From assembly GCF_006125015.1 (NCBI RefSeq), contig NZ_SZZN01000001.1, positions 2,418,001 to 2,482,000 on the forward strand: a DNA stretch of 64,000 nucleotides. The letters are read 5' to 3'. Numbering within the stretch: position 1 is the first letter of the stretch; each line of letters opens with the position of its first letter. Under the pieces are notes generated by a model. The model was not told the DNA's origin and did not search any database. It saw only the letters and a program-made list of their open reading frames with translations. Position numbers and translations under genes: made by a program. Positions 37,132 to 49,202 of this stretch are shown piece by piece. Origin of the DNA: Roseovarius arcticus (GTDB taxonomy: Bacteria > Pseudomonadota > Alphaproteobacteria > Rhodobacterales > Rhodobacteraceae).

Positions 37132-38073
37132 ATGATGCGTATTTTCCACGATTACAGGGCCGTCCCGGCCAATGCCAAAGGCGCCAGCGCCGCCATCGGT
37201 AATTTCGACGGCGTCCATCTGGGCCACCGTGCCGTCATCGACCTTGCGCGCAGCAAAGGTGAGGCCATTGGCGCGCCGCTCGGCATCTTGACGTTTGAGC
37301 CGCATCCCCGCGAATTTTTTGCGCCGGACGCGCCGCCCTTTCGCTTGATGAGCCCTGCCGCACGCGCCAGCCGTCTGGCCAAGCTGGACGTTGATCTGCT
37401 CTATCAAGCGCCCTTCAATGCGGCGATGGCCGCGCTTAGCCCGCGCGAGTTTGCTCAGACGGTACTTAAAGACGGCCTCGGCCTCGCTCATGTCGTCGTC
37501 GGTCGCGACTTCCGTTTTGGCAAGGGGCGCGCGGGTGATGCCGGTATGCTAACCGAATTCGGTGCTGAGATGTGTTTTGCCGTCACCGCCGCCGACCTGC
37601 TGGAGGGGCAGAGCGGCGAGGTCAGTTCTACCGCGATCCGCCGCGCGCTTAGCGATGGTCTTCCGCAAGAGGCGGCCGCGATGCTGGGCCATTGGCACCG
37701 GATCGAAGGCACAGTGATGGGCGGCGAACAGCGCGGGCGCGAGCTGGGATATCCCACCGCCAACATGTCGATTGCGGGCCTGCACCCACCGCGCTTTGGC
37801 GTCTATGCTGTGCGGGTCGACGTGCTGAACGGCACGCATGCGGGGGAGTATATCGGTGCCGCATCGCTGGGCGTTCGGCCCATGTTCGACGGCGAAATGC
37901 CGAACCTCGAGACGTTTCTTTTTGATTTCTCGGGCGATCTGTACGGCGCCGATATGTCCGTCGCGCTGGTTGATTATCTGCGCCCCGAGGCAAAATTTGA
38001 TAGCCTAGAGGCGTTCATCGCCCAGATGGATGCCGATTGCGCGCAGGCACGCCGCATATTGGAGGCCCTATGA
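37132..38073 (+). CDS. ribF: Bifunctional riboflavin kinase / FAD synthetase
   Basis: This enzyme makes FMN and then FAD. The 313-residue product has an N-terminal nucleotidyltransferase domain (about 1-180) with GNFDGVHLGHRAV and LTFEPHPREFF, and a C-terminal riboflavin kinase domain (about 185-310) with RGRELGYPTANM and FLFDFSGDLYG. Two ATG codons stand in tandem at the start. The stop overlaps the next gene by four bases (ATGA). It supplies flavins to enzymes such as the sarcosine oxidase encoded at the left edge. Confidence 0.97.
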   Translation: MMRIFHDYRAVPANAKGASAAIGNFDGVHLGHRAVIDLARSKGEAIGAPLGILTFEPHPREFFAPDAPPFRLMSPAARASRLAKLDVDLLYQAPFNAAMAALSPREFAQTVLKDGLGLAHVVVGRDFRFGKGRAGDAGMLTEFGAEMCFAVTAADLLEGQSGEVSSTAIRRALSDGLPQEAAAMLGHWHRIEGTVMGGEQRGRELGYPTANMSIAGLHPPRFGVYAVRVDVLNGTHAGEYIGAASLGVRPMFDGEMPNLETFLFDFSGDLYGADMSVALVDYLRPEAKFDSLEAFIAQMDADCAQARRILEAL

Positions 38074-38525
38074 CAGCCCCCCTGCGCCCCCGCTTTTGGG
38101 AGGATACCCCGCCCAGCCGCATGACGCGTCCCGAGTGGGAGGCGCTGTGTGACGGCTGCGGCAAGTGCTGCATGAACAAGTTGGAGGACGAGGATACTGG
38201 CGAGGTTGTGATGACCCGCGTCGCCTGCCGCCTTTTCGACGATACCACCTGCCAATGCGCGCAGTATCCGATCCGCCACAAGTTCGTGCCGGAATGTATC
38301 GTGCTGAAACCGACCAATATGGACGCAAACCTCTACTGGATGCCCGAAACCTGCGCCTACAAACTGCTGTGGCAAGGCAAGAAGCTGTATGACTGGCACC
38401 CGCTGATCTCGGGCGATCCGCAGACAGTGCATGACGCCCGCGTGTCGATGCAAAGCCGGACTGTGCCGGAATTCGAGATCGACGAAGACGACTGGGAAGA
38501 CCATATCATCGAGGAGCCTACCTGA
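38070..38525 (+). CDS. UPF0260/YcgN family cysteine-cluster protein
   Basis: This 151-residue protein has the YkgJ/YcgN cysteine cluster: CDGCGKCCMNKLED, then CRLFDDTTCQCAQYP, and two later cysteines in PECIVLKP and PETCAYKLLW. The cluster probably binds zinc or an iron-sulfur centre; the family function is unknown. Its start overlaps ribF by four bases and its stop overlaps the threonine aldolase start by one base, so three genes are coupled in translation. Confidence 0.9.
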   Translation: MTAPLRPRFWEDTPPSRMTRPEWEALCDGCGKCCMNKLEDEDTGEVVMTRVACRLFDDTTCQCAQYPIRHKFVPECIVLKPTNMDANLYWMPETCAYKLLWQGKKLYDWHPLISGDPQTVHDARVSMQSRTVPEFEIDEDDWEDHIIEEPT

Positions 38526-39565
38526 TGTATTTCGCCTCCGACAATTCCGGCCCGATGCACCCTGCAGTCGCGCAGGCAATGATCGCTGCCGATACCGGCT
38601 ATCAGCCTAGCTATGGCACTGATCCTATCATGGACGGCGTGCGCGCGCAGATTCGTGGGATCTTTGAGGCGCCAGAGGCGGCTGTTTATCTGGTGGCAAC
38701 AGGAACAGCCGCCAACGCCCTCGCTCTGGCGACGCTGGCCCAACCGTGGGAGACGGTGTTCTGCACGCCACTCGCGCATATCAACGTCGATGAATGCCAC
38801 GCGCCGGAATTTTATACCGGCGGTGCCAAGCTGAGCCTTGTGGGCGCTGGTGACAAAATGACGGCAGAACAGCTGCGCGCCCGGATTGAGAGCTGGCCCA
38901 AGGGCGATGTGCACACGTCGCAGCGCGGCCCGGTGCAACTGACGCAAGTGACCGAGATGGGGCGCCTCTATACGTTGGGCGAGTTGCACGCGTTGACCAG
39001 CACCGCGCGCGAATACGGCCTGCCCACCTTTCTGGATGGGGCGCGGTTTGCCAATGCGTTGGTTGCGCTGGATTGCTCGCCCGCTGAAATGACGTGGAAG
39101 GCCGGCATCGACGCACTTAGCCTTGGTGGCACGAAAAACGGCTGCGCGGGTGTCGAGGCGGTGATTTTCTTTGACCCGAAACATGCCTGGGAATTTGAGC
39201 TGCGGCGCAAGCGCGGTGCGCATCTATTCTCCAAGCATCGGTATCTGTCGGCGCAGATGCAGGGCTATCTGGATGGCGATATCTGGCTAGAGGCCGCGCG
39301 CGCCGCCAACGCCAACGCCGCCCGGCTGGCGGCAGGCCTGCGCAGCGTGCCCAAGCTGGAGTTCGTGGAGAAGCCAGAGGCCAACATGATTTTTGCCACC
39401 CTGCCCCGGCACGAACATCAGCGGCTCAAGGCGGCAGGCGCGGTCTACGGCCTTTGGGGCGATCTGGAGGGGGACGCGGACGAACGGCTGATGATGCGCC
39501 TTGTCTGCGACTGGTCCATATCGCATGAGATGATCGACGCGTTCATATCGCTGGCAAAGGGTTAA
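38525..39565 (+). CDS. ltaE: Low-specificity L-threonine aldolase
   Basis: This PLP enzyme splits threonine or allo-threonine to glycine and acetaldehyde. It has 346 residues. The family start FASDNSGPMHPAV, the catalytic lysine Lys204 in LSLGGTKNG, and the PLP-binding region FLDGARFANALV are clear. The gene begins on the last base of the preceding stop codon (TGATG). It gives glycine, a metabolite shared with the sarcosine oxidase reaction. The reverse route to threonine is also possible for this family. Confidence 0.93.
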   Translation: MYFASDNSGPMHPAVAQAMIAADTGYQPSYGTDPIMDGVRAQIRGIFEAPEAAVYLVATGTAANALALATLAQPWETVFCTPLAHINVDECHAPEFYTGGAKLSLVGAGDKMTAEQLRARIESWPKGDVHTSQRGPVQLTQVTEMGRLYTLGELHALTSTAREYGLPTFLDGARFANALVALDCSPAEMTWKAGIDALSLGGTKNGCAGVEAVIFFDPKHAWEFELRRKRGAHLFSKHRYLSAQMQGYLDGDIWLEAARAANANAARLAAGLRSVPKLEFVEKPEANMIFATLPRHEHQRLKAAGAVYGLWGDLEGDADERLMMRLVCDWSISHEMIDAFISLAKG

Positions 39566-39594
39566 TCCGCAAGCCGGGCTAACATATGCGTCTG

Positions 39595-40407
39595 TCAAAC
39601 GTCCTGAAGAAATCGCAGCACCTCGGCGCTTACCTGCGCCGGATGTGTCGCCACCGACATATGCCCTGCCCCGCCAATCACGCCGCGCTGTGCGTTTGGT
39701 AGCCGCGATGCCAGCCCTTCGTTGATGGCAGGGATGATCGCCGGCGCGTCGCTTCCCTCCAGCAGCAGCACAGGGATGTTGACCGCCTCCAGAACTCCGG
39801 GTTCCAGCATCCCGCCGACATCGTCATATAGCGCCGGACCTGCCGCCGCGATCAATGGCATTTGCTGCGCGATGCGCGCCTGCTGATCCGCGCTAAACTT
39901 GGACCATGGCCGCCCGCCGCCCCATGCGGCCACGAACCCTTGGGCAGCAAGCGCAAGATCACCCGCCGCCATCGCCACGTCAAAGGCGTGTTTTTCCGCC
40001 AGATGGGCAGCGCAGGCATCGGGACGCGCGCGCAAACCGACAGCGAAAAAGACCGGCTCGATCATCACCAAGGAGCGCACGAGGTCTGGCCGTTCTATCG
40101 CCAGCTTCAACGCCACAACCGCGCCGAAGCTGTGGCCGATTACGTCCATCGGCGCGGCGTCCTTGGCAAAATCTGCGGCGATGCCCGCGCAAACTGCGCT
40201 CATCTCGCCGCGGGCGTCCCAAACATCGCTGCGTCCATGCCCCGGCAGATCGAACGCCGTCATGGTCAGCGCACCGGACAAATCGCGCGCCATGCTGCCC
40301 CAAACGCCAGCCTCTGCAAGGCTGCAATGGATCAGCAGGGCCGCACGCGGGCCTTGCCCGAAAGTCGTCCACGACGTGCCAAATCCGCCCTTGAGTCCGC
40401 GTGGCAT
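39595..40407 (-). CDS. Alpha/beta hydrolase
   Basis: This 270-residue cytosolic alpha/beta hydrolase has nucleophile Ser93 in [10 protein letters not shown], the DLPGHGRSD loop, and a C-terminal histidine in GGAGHMSV. There is no signal peptide when started at [10 protein letters not shown]; the longer in-frame extension has no family character. It belongs to the broad family of esterases and C-C hydrolases; the substrate is unknown. It lies convergent with ltaE and divergent from prs. Confidence 0.82.
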   Translation of the reverse strand: MPRGLKGGFGTSWTTFGQGPRAALLIHCSLAEAGVWGSMARDLSGALTMTAFDLPGHGRSDVWDARGEMSAVCAGIAADFAKDAAPMDVIGHSFGAVVALKLAIERPDLVRSLVMIEPVFFAVGLRARPDACAAHLAEKHAFDVAMAAGDLALAAQGFVAAWGGGRPWSKFSADQQARIAQQMPLIAAAGPALYDDVGGMLEPGVLEAVNIPVLLLEGSDAPAIIPAINEGLASRLPNAQRGVIGGAGHMSVATHPAQVSAEVLRFLQDV

Positions 40408-40573
40408 GTTAGTCCAACGCCCAAAAATGCAGCAGAGGGACGTAAAAATAATAGGGCAGGTCCATATTTTCGGGCCTCCTTTGGCTACGGCAGCTTTGCC
40501 AGACCCTAAGCCCATGCTAAGCCGTGTCAACGCCGCGAATCTGCCAATTCAGCCACGCACGGGAACCCATCAC

Positions 40574-41590
40574 ATGTCATCCAGTTCAGAACCGAAATTG
40601 ATCTCGGGCAATGCCAACATGCCGCTGGCCACTGCAATCGCCCGGCGCATGTCGATGCACCGGGGGGTCAATGTCGGCCTCGTCGATGCGCGGGTCGAGC
40701 GGTTTAACGATGGCGAGATTTTCGTCGAGGTGTTCGAAAACGTGCGCGGCGAGGATATGTTTATCATCCAGCCGACATCGAACCCAGCGAATGACAACCT
40801 GATGGAGCTGCTGATTATGGCAGACGCGCTGCGCCGCTCGTCCGCGTCGCGCATCACTGCCGTCATCCCCTATTTTGGCTACGCGCGGCAGGATCGCCGG
40901 TCCAAGGCGCGCACGCCCATCTCGGCCAAGCTGGTCGCCAACATGCTGGTTGAGGCTGGCATTGAGCGGGTCCTGACGATGGACCTGCATGCGGCCCAAA
41001 TCCAAGGTTTCTTTGATATTCCGGTAGATAACCTCTATGCGTCGCCGGTATTCGCGCTGGACATCATGAAGCAGTTCAAGGGTAGCCTTGACGATGTCAT
41101 GATCGTATCACCTGATGTTGGCGGCGTCGCGCGCGCACGCGAATTGGCCAAGCGGATCAACGCGCCACTCAGTATCGTGGACAAGCGCCGCGAAAAGGCT
41201 GGCGAAGTGGCCGAAATGACGATCATCGGCGACGTGACAGGTAAAAAGTGCATTATCGTCGACGACATGTGCGACACGGCCGGTACCCTCTGCAAAGCGG
41301 CCGAGGTGCTGATGGAAAACGGCGCGTCCGAGGTCCACGCCTACACCACACACGGCGTTATGTCTGGCCCGGCGGTGGACCGGATCACGAACTCCGTGCT
41401 GAAATCCATGGTCATTACCGACACGATCGCGCCAACCGATGCTGTGCGCGCCACGCCTAATATCCGCATCATCCCTACCGCGCCGGTCTTTGCCCAGGCG
41501 ATCCTGAACATCTGGAACGGCACGTCGGTGTCGTCGCTGTTCGAGACGCCTACGCTGGAGCCGGTTTATGAAGGGCAGTTCGGGAATTGA
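40574..41590 (+). CDS. prs: Ribose-phosphate pyrophosphokinase (PRPP synthase)
   Basis: This enzyme makes PRPP for nucleotides, histidine, tryptophan and NAD. The 338-residue product starts [19 protein letters not shown]. It has the ATP region [15 protein letters not shown], the catalytic [16 protein letters not shown] and the PRPP-binding [12 protein letters not shown]. The long upstream in-frame extension is not coding. It is convergent with the lectin gene (63-base gap), where a small GGGGC/GCCCC inverted repeat is seen. Confidence 0.96.
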   Translation: MSSSSEPKLISGNANMPLATAIARRMSMHRGVNVGLVDARVERFNDGEIFVEVFENVRGEDMFIIQPTSNPANDNLMELLIMADALRRSSASRITAVIPYFGYARQDRRSKARTPISAKLVANMLVEAGIERVLTMDLHAAQIQGFFDIPVDNLYASPVFALDIMKQFKGSLDDVMIVSPDVGGVARARELAKRINAPLSIVDKRREKAGEVAEMTIIGDVTGKKCIIVDDMCDTAGTLCKAAEVLMENGASEVHAYTTHGVMSGPAVDRITNSVLKSMVITDTIAPTDAVRATPNIRIIPTAPVFAQAILNIWNGTSVSSLFETPTLEPVYEGQFGN

Positions 41591-41653
41591 TAGGGGCATT
41601 TGCCCCCCGCGGCCTCAAGGGGATAGTCAGCCTCTGACGCTGCATCCAGCGAC

Positions 41654-42004
41654 TTAGTAGAGATCCCAGTCATCTTCGTGAGATACTTCGCCAATCGCCA
41701 TCCAGCGCACGCGGGCGCGGGCGATGCGGGTGTCGGCCCATGTGCGGAACGCAACTTCGAAACCAACCTCGGTGATTGCCTCGGCGCTGACCTCAACCCG
41801 CGCGTTCGTGCGGCTATCAATATCCCACATCGACAGGGCGCAATGGACCGCAGGCGGCGTGCGGAAACGCTCGGTGAAGCGGACGGTATGGACGCGCGTG
41901 CGCTCGCCCTCGCCGGTCCACATGGCCCCGCCTTTTTCAAAGTCAGTGAACAGGACCAATTCGCCCTGATCTATCCCCATAAGTTTCGTGTCGATGCGTT
42001 TCAT
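41654..42004 (-). CDS. H-type lectin domain protein
   Basis: This 116-residue protein is almost entirely one H-type lectin domain (about residues 38-106). The pattern is VRFTERFRTPPAVHCALSMWD, then AEAITEVGFEVAFRTWADT, and WMAIGE near the end. H-type lectins bind N-acetylgalactosamine-like sugars and are best known from discoidins and snail agglutinins. There is no signal peptide. It lies 127 bases downstream of atpC on the same strand, past a strong terminator, so it is probably transcribed on its own or by read-through. Role unknown. Confidence 0.82.
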   Translation of the reverse strand: MKRIDTKLMGIDQGELVLFTDFEKGGAMWTGEGERTRVHTVRFTERFRTPPAVHCALSMWDIDSRTNARVEVSAEAITEVGFEVAFRTWADTRIARARVRWMAIGEVSHEDDWDLY

Positions 42005-42070
42005 ACCAATTTAACCGTTACCCATCCGCAGACCTACACAACGTTTTCGGCAGAAATATGATCCAACATT

Positions 42071-42100
42071 AAAAAAGGGCCTGCAATATAATGCAGGCCC
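42071..42100 (-). terminator. Rho-independent terminator of the atp operon
   Basis: On the minus strand a perfect nine-base-pair GC-rich stem (42077-42085 with 42092-42100, GGGCCTGCA/TGCAGGCCC, six-base loop) is followed by six T's (42076-42071). It lies 31 bases past atpC and should end the operon before the lectin gene. Confidence 0.93.
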
Positions 42101-42130
42101 CTTAATCATCGCGCCGCACAGGCCCGCAGA

Positions 42131-42556
42131 TCAATATCCGCTGAGGCCCATATGCTCGCCCATGGCGACCATGTCAGCAAGCAGCTTGGCCGCGTCGTCG
42201 ACAGGGCCAGGCTCGTTCACGAATGTCTCGCGCGCCTTGGTCAGACGGTTATTTGCATCCTCGACAAGGGCCTTGAATCGCTCTTGCGTCATGTCCGAGC
42301 GGTGGATCGCTTGCTCGGCCAAGACCGACACGCTATCGCCGTTGATCTCGGCAAAGCCGCCCGTGACGGCGTATTCTTCCTCGCCCTTGTCTGAAATGAC
42401 GCGGACGATCCCAGGGCGCAGAGTAGTGATGAGGGGCGAGTGGTCGGCCATGGCCGTCAGATCGCCCTCGGCGCCCGGTATCTGTACTTCGCGCGCCTGA
42501 ACCGATGTCAGAAGGCGCTCGGGCGATACCAGATCGAATTGCACTGTGTCAGCCAT
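42131..42556 (-). CDS. atpC: ATP synthase F1 subunit epsilon
   Basis: This 141-residue subunit of the F1 rotor regulates ATP hydrolysis. The N-terminal beta domain is visible as [30 protein letters not shown] and PGIVRV; the C-terminal helices follow ([18 protein letters not shown]). The start MADTVQFDL fits the family. It is the last gene of atpHAGDC and is followed by a clear terminator. Confidence 0.97.
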   Translation of the reverse strand: MADTVQFDLVSPERLLTSVQAREVQIPGAEGDLTAMADHSPLITTLRPGIVRVISDKGEEEYAVTGGFAEINGDSVSVLAEQAIHRSDMTQERFKALVEDANNRLTKARETFVNEPGPVDDAAKLLADMVAMGEHMGLSGY

Positions 42557-42628
42557 GGGTGGCCTCCTTCTTGAAGCGGGTGTTCGTGGCGAAATGCCGG
42601 ACCGCACACTGGCGGTCCGGCAGATGCA

Positions 42629-44948
<2,320 letters not shown>

Positions 44949-44977
44949 TGCCTTATCTCCCCCTTATTCCAAGTCTG

Positions 44978-46516
<1,539 letters not shown>

Positions 46517-47077
46517 TTATCCGACCTCTTTCATTGAATTCTGGAGCGATGCAAGCTTGGAGCGGATCGACGTGTCGATCATCTTCGAGCCCACTTTTAC
46601 GACAAGACCGCCGATGAGACTTTCATCAACGGTCGCATTGATCTTGACCTCTTTGCCGATATTGGCCTTGAGCGTCTTGATGAGTTTGTCTGACTGCGCT
46701 TTCGTCAGGGCCTTGGCGCTGGTCACCTCTGCCTGCACTTCGCCTTTGCTGTCCGCGATCATGGCGCGCAACTGCGAAATCAGCTGGGGCGCGGCGAACA
46801 GGCGGCGCTTTTGTGCCATCAGGCCCAGACCACGCGCCAGCGCTGGCGTTAATTTCAAATGTGCGGCGATGGCCGACATCGCACTGGCCTGCTCGGCCCG
46901 GCTAACGATGGGGCTGGCGATCATGTCACGCAGATCGGTGCTGACGTCCAGCGCCTCGGCCAGCGCGTCGACGCTAGACTCCAATTTGGGCAGGCGGCTG
47001 TTTTCTTGGGCAATCTCAAAGATCGCGGTCGCATAGCGTTCGGCGATACCCGAGGAGATCGAAGCTGGTTCGGACAC
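46517..47077 (-). CDS. atpH: ATP synthase F1 subunit delta
   Basis: This 186-residue stator subunit joins F1 to F0. The start is a GTG giving MSEPASISSGIAERYATAIFEIA, a known alphaproteobacterial N terminus, with AGGGTGG just upstream. The C-terminal VDESLIGGLVVKVGSKMIDTSIRSKLASL is the delta/OSCP signature. It opens the operon; the F0 genes lie elsewhere, as is normal for alphaproteobacteria. Confidence 0.97.
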   Translation of the reverse strand: MSEPASISSGIAERYATAIFEIAQENSRLPKLESSVDALAEALDVSTDLRDMIASPIVSRAEQASAMSAIAAHLKLTPALARGLGLMAQKRRLFAAPQLISQLRAMIADSKGEVQAEVTSAKALTKAQSDKLIKTLKANIGKEVKINATVDESLIGGLVVKVGSKMIDTSIRSKLASLQNSMKEVG

Positions 47078-47430
47078 GTCCACCCTTTCGACAATTAGGC
47101 CCCTGCGACAGACACAAGATGCATCTGAGGGGCGTTGGAGAGCTTTGGCAACTCTTATCACTGTAATCCGGCGTGGGTCTAGCAGAGCCTTTGCCACTTG
47201 CCAAGTTGCTATGCGGCACCCAAATGGCGCAGTAAGTCCTTTGCTTTCAAGGTGTTGTCTTTGGTGCGATGCATTGCGCGACATTTTGGGGCGAAAAAAA
47301 TATGTGCCGACGCTGACCTATGGCGATTCTAGCGAGGGCATATAGGGGACACATTCGCAGCCCCGTACGCGCCGCCGCGCACTTAACGAGGCAGAGCATT
47401 GGTGAACGATCTAGCCTGCACAGACAGTTA
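47078..47430. other. 353-base gap upstream of the atp operon
   Basis: This gap holds no gene I can support. It must contain the atp promoter. One possible minus-strand promoter is TTGGCA (47199-47204), 17 bases, TAGACC (47176-47181), which would give a leader of about 90 bases. An A-run near 47284-47290 is unexplained. Confidence 0.4.
47176..47204 (-). promoter_or_regulatory. Possible atpH promoter
   Basis: TTGGCA and TAGACC are 17 bases apart on the minus strand. The -35 has one mismatch and the -10 is poor, so this is only a candidate. Confidence 0.28.
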
Positions 47431-48177
47431 CTAGATCTGCCCGGCGACTGGCTTTGGCTGGGGTGCCAGCGCCTCCAGTGGTTTGCGCACGCTGGCGCGC
47501 AGGCCCGGTCCGCGCGGCGCATGCACGCGCTTGGTCGCCTCTACCATCAACACGCCGCCGGCGGCTATCATCGATAGGTTGCCGCCCAGACGCTCCCACA
47601 TTCCAGCCGTCTTACGCCAGAAGCTGCGCGTGCTGGGCGGCTGATAAAGCGTGGTCATGTGCCGTTCGGGCAGGAAATTGTGGGATTTCAGCAACGTCTC
47701 TAACTGGGTCTGGCTATAAGGCCGTCCCGATCCAAAGGGTGTGCGATCGCTGCGCGACCACAGCCCTGCCCGGTTCGGCACCACGAACAGCGCGGACCCC
47801 CCCGGCCCCAGCACGCGCCAGCATTCGTCCAGCAAATCAGCCGGCCGCTCGCTCGCCTCCAGTCCGTGCATCACCAGCAGTTTGTCGACGTGACCCGTCT
47901 CGATGGGCCACATAGTTTCCTCGCACAAGACCGAAATATTGGGCATCTTTTGCGGCCAGGCGATCACGCCCTGAGGGCCGGGCATTAGCGCAATAGTGCG
48001 CCGCGCGGTTGCCAGATAGGGCCGCAGGAACGGCAGGGCGAATCCAAAACCGACCACCGTCTGGCCCTTGGCCTCAGGCCAGATATCGGCGATCTGCGCG
48101 CGCACAGTTTTCTGAACAGCCCGCCCCAGCGTGCTGCGGTAGTAGAAATTCCGTAACTCCTGAACGTCGACATGCAT
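47431..48177 (-). CDS. SAM methyltransferase-like protein, degenerate motif I
   Basis: This 248-residue protein looks like a class I methyltransferase by layout: the C-terminal half has [45 protein letters not shown], the usual motif IV/V pattern. Motif I, however, reads [12 protein letters not shown] (about residues 40-51) instead of the D/E-GxGxG form, so SAM binding is less sure. A hydrophobic stretch near the C terminus ([12 protein letters not shown]) is seen. It is divergent from gloB with about 100 bases between starts; that pairing is common in alphaproteobacteria. Confidence 0.77.
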   Translation of the reverse strand: MHVDVQELRNFYYRSTLGRAVQKTVRAQIADIWPEAKGQTVVGFGFALPFLRPYLATARRTIALMPGPQGVIAWPQKMPNISVLCEETMWPIETGHVDKLLVMHGLEASERPADLLDECWRVLGPGGSALFVVPNRAGLWSRSDRTPFGSGRPYSQTQLETLLKSHNFLPERHMTTLYQPPSTRSFWRKTAGMWERLGGNLSMIAAGGVLMVEATKRVHAPRGPGLRASVRKPLEALAPQPKPVAGQI

Positions 48178-48278
48178 TGCGGTGTCGCCCCTGATCCGTC
48201 ACGCTGGAGACTAGCTGATGACGCGGGCCGGGAAAACACCCAAGAGATTCCGGCGCGCAAAACGACAAGGAGCCACTG

Positions 48279-49046
48279 ATGCCGCTTGAGATCGCCACGA
48301 TCCCCTGCCTATCCGACAACTACGCTTTTCTGGCCCATGATGCGGCCAGCGGCGCTACGCTATGCGTTGACGTACCAGAGGCCGGACCGATCATCGAGGC
48401 GCTTGACGAACGCGGCTGGACCCTGTCGCATGTACTACTAACGCATCACCATGCGGACCACGTGCAGGGGCTGGCGGCGTTATTGGCCGATCATCCCGCG
48501 CAAGTCATCGGCGCGCGCGCCGATGCGCATCGCCTGCCCGCACTGGATATCGCGGTGGCCGAGGGCGATCGCATCAGCATCGCGGATCAAATCGGCGACG
48601 TAATCGATGTGTCTGGCCATACTTTAGGCCATATCGCCGTGCATTTCCCAGCCAGCCATGCAGTATTTACCGCCGACAGCCTGATGGCGCTGGGGTGCGG
48701 CCGCCTTTTCGAGGGCACACCAGAGCAGATGTGGCACTCTCTTAAGAAGCTGATGGCGCTACCGCCCGAAACCAAGGTATACTCAGGCCATGAATACACG
48801 AGCAGTAACGCCAAATTCGCCCTCACCGTTGATCCTGACAATCCGGACCTTATATCTCGTTCCAAGGCGATAGAGACGGCCCGCAATCAGGGCCGCCCCA
48901 CTGTTCCCAGCACCCTGGCCGATGAATTGGCCACCAACCCGTTCCTGCGCGCTGCAGATCCCGCCATTCGGGCACATCTGGGCCTTGCAGGAGCCACCGA
49001 CGCCGCCGTCTTTGCCGAAATCCGTGCGCGCAAAGATGCCTTTTGA
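48279..49046 (+). CDS. gloB: Hydroxyacylglutathione hydrolase (glyoxalase II)
   Basis: This metallo-beta-lactamase-fold enzyme hydrolyses S-lactoylglutathione to lactate and glutathione, the last step of methylglyoxal removal. The 255-residue product has the metal motif LLTHHHADHVQG, GHTLGHIAVHFP, FTADSLMALGCGRLFEG and GHEYTSSNAKFA. The start MPLEIATIPCLSDNYAFL is typical. It is divergent from the methyltransferase-like gene. Confidence 0.95.
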   Translation: MPLEIATIPCLSDNYAFLAHDAASGATLCVDVPEAGPIIEALDERGWTLSHVLLTHHHADHVQGLAALLADHPAQVIGARADAHRLPALDIAVAEGDRISIADQIGDVIDVSGHTLGHIAVHFPASHAVFTADSLMALGCGRLFEGTPEQMWHSLKKLMALPPETKVYSGHEYTSSNAKFALTVDPDNPDLISRSKAIETARNQGRPTVPSTLADELATNPFLRAADPAIRAHLGLAGATDAAVFAEIRARKDAF

Positions 49047-49202
49047 CCCTAGCCCCCGCTCGCTGCGGCCCCTTCATTTCAAAAAAGTGAGAGGCTCGCG
49101 CGAAAATAAACCTTGAAGCGTGGCGTTTATCGACCAAACTTTAAGAGTATCAGGCCAAGGTTGTCGGCATAACGCCGCACCAGATAAGAAGGAGCACTAC
49201 CC

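Noticed and set aside
39899-40573. N-terminal extension of prs
   Set aside because: It runs antisense to the alpha/beta hydrolase gene and is 225 residues longer than any normal PRPP synthase.
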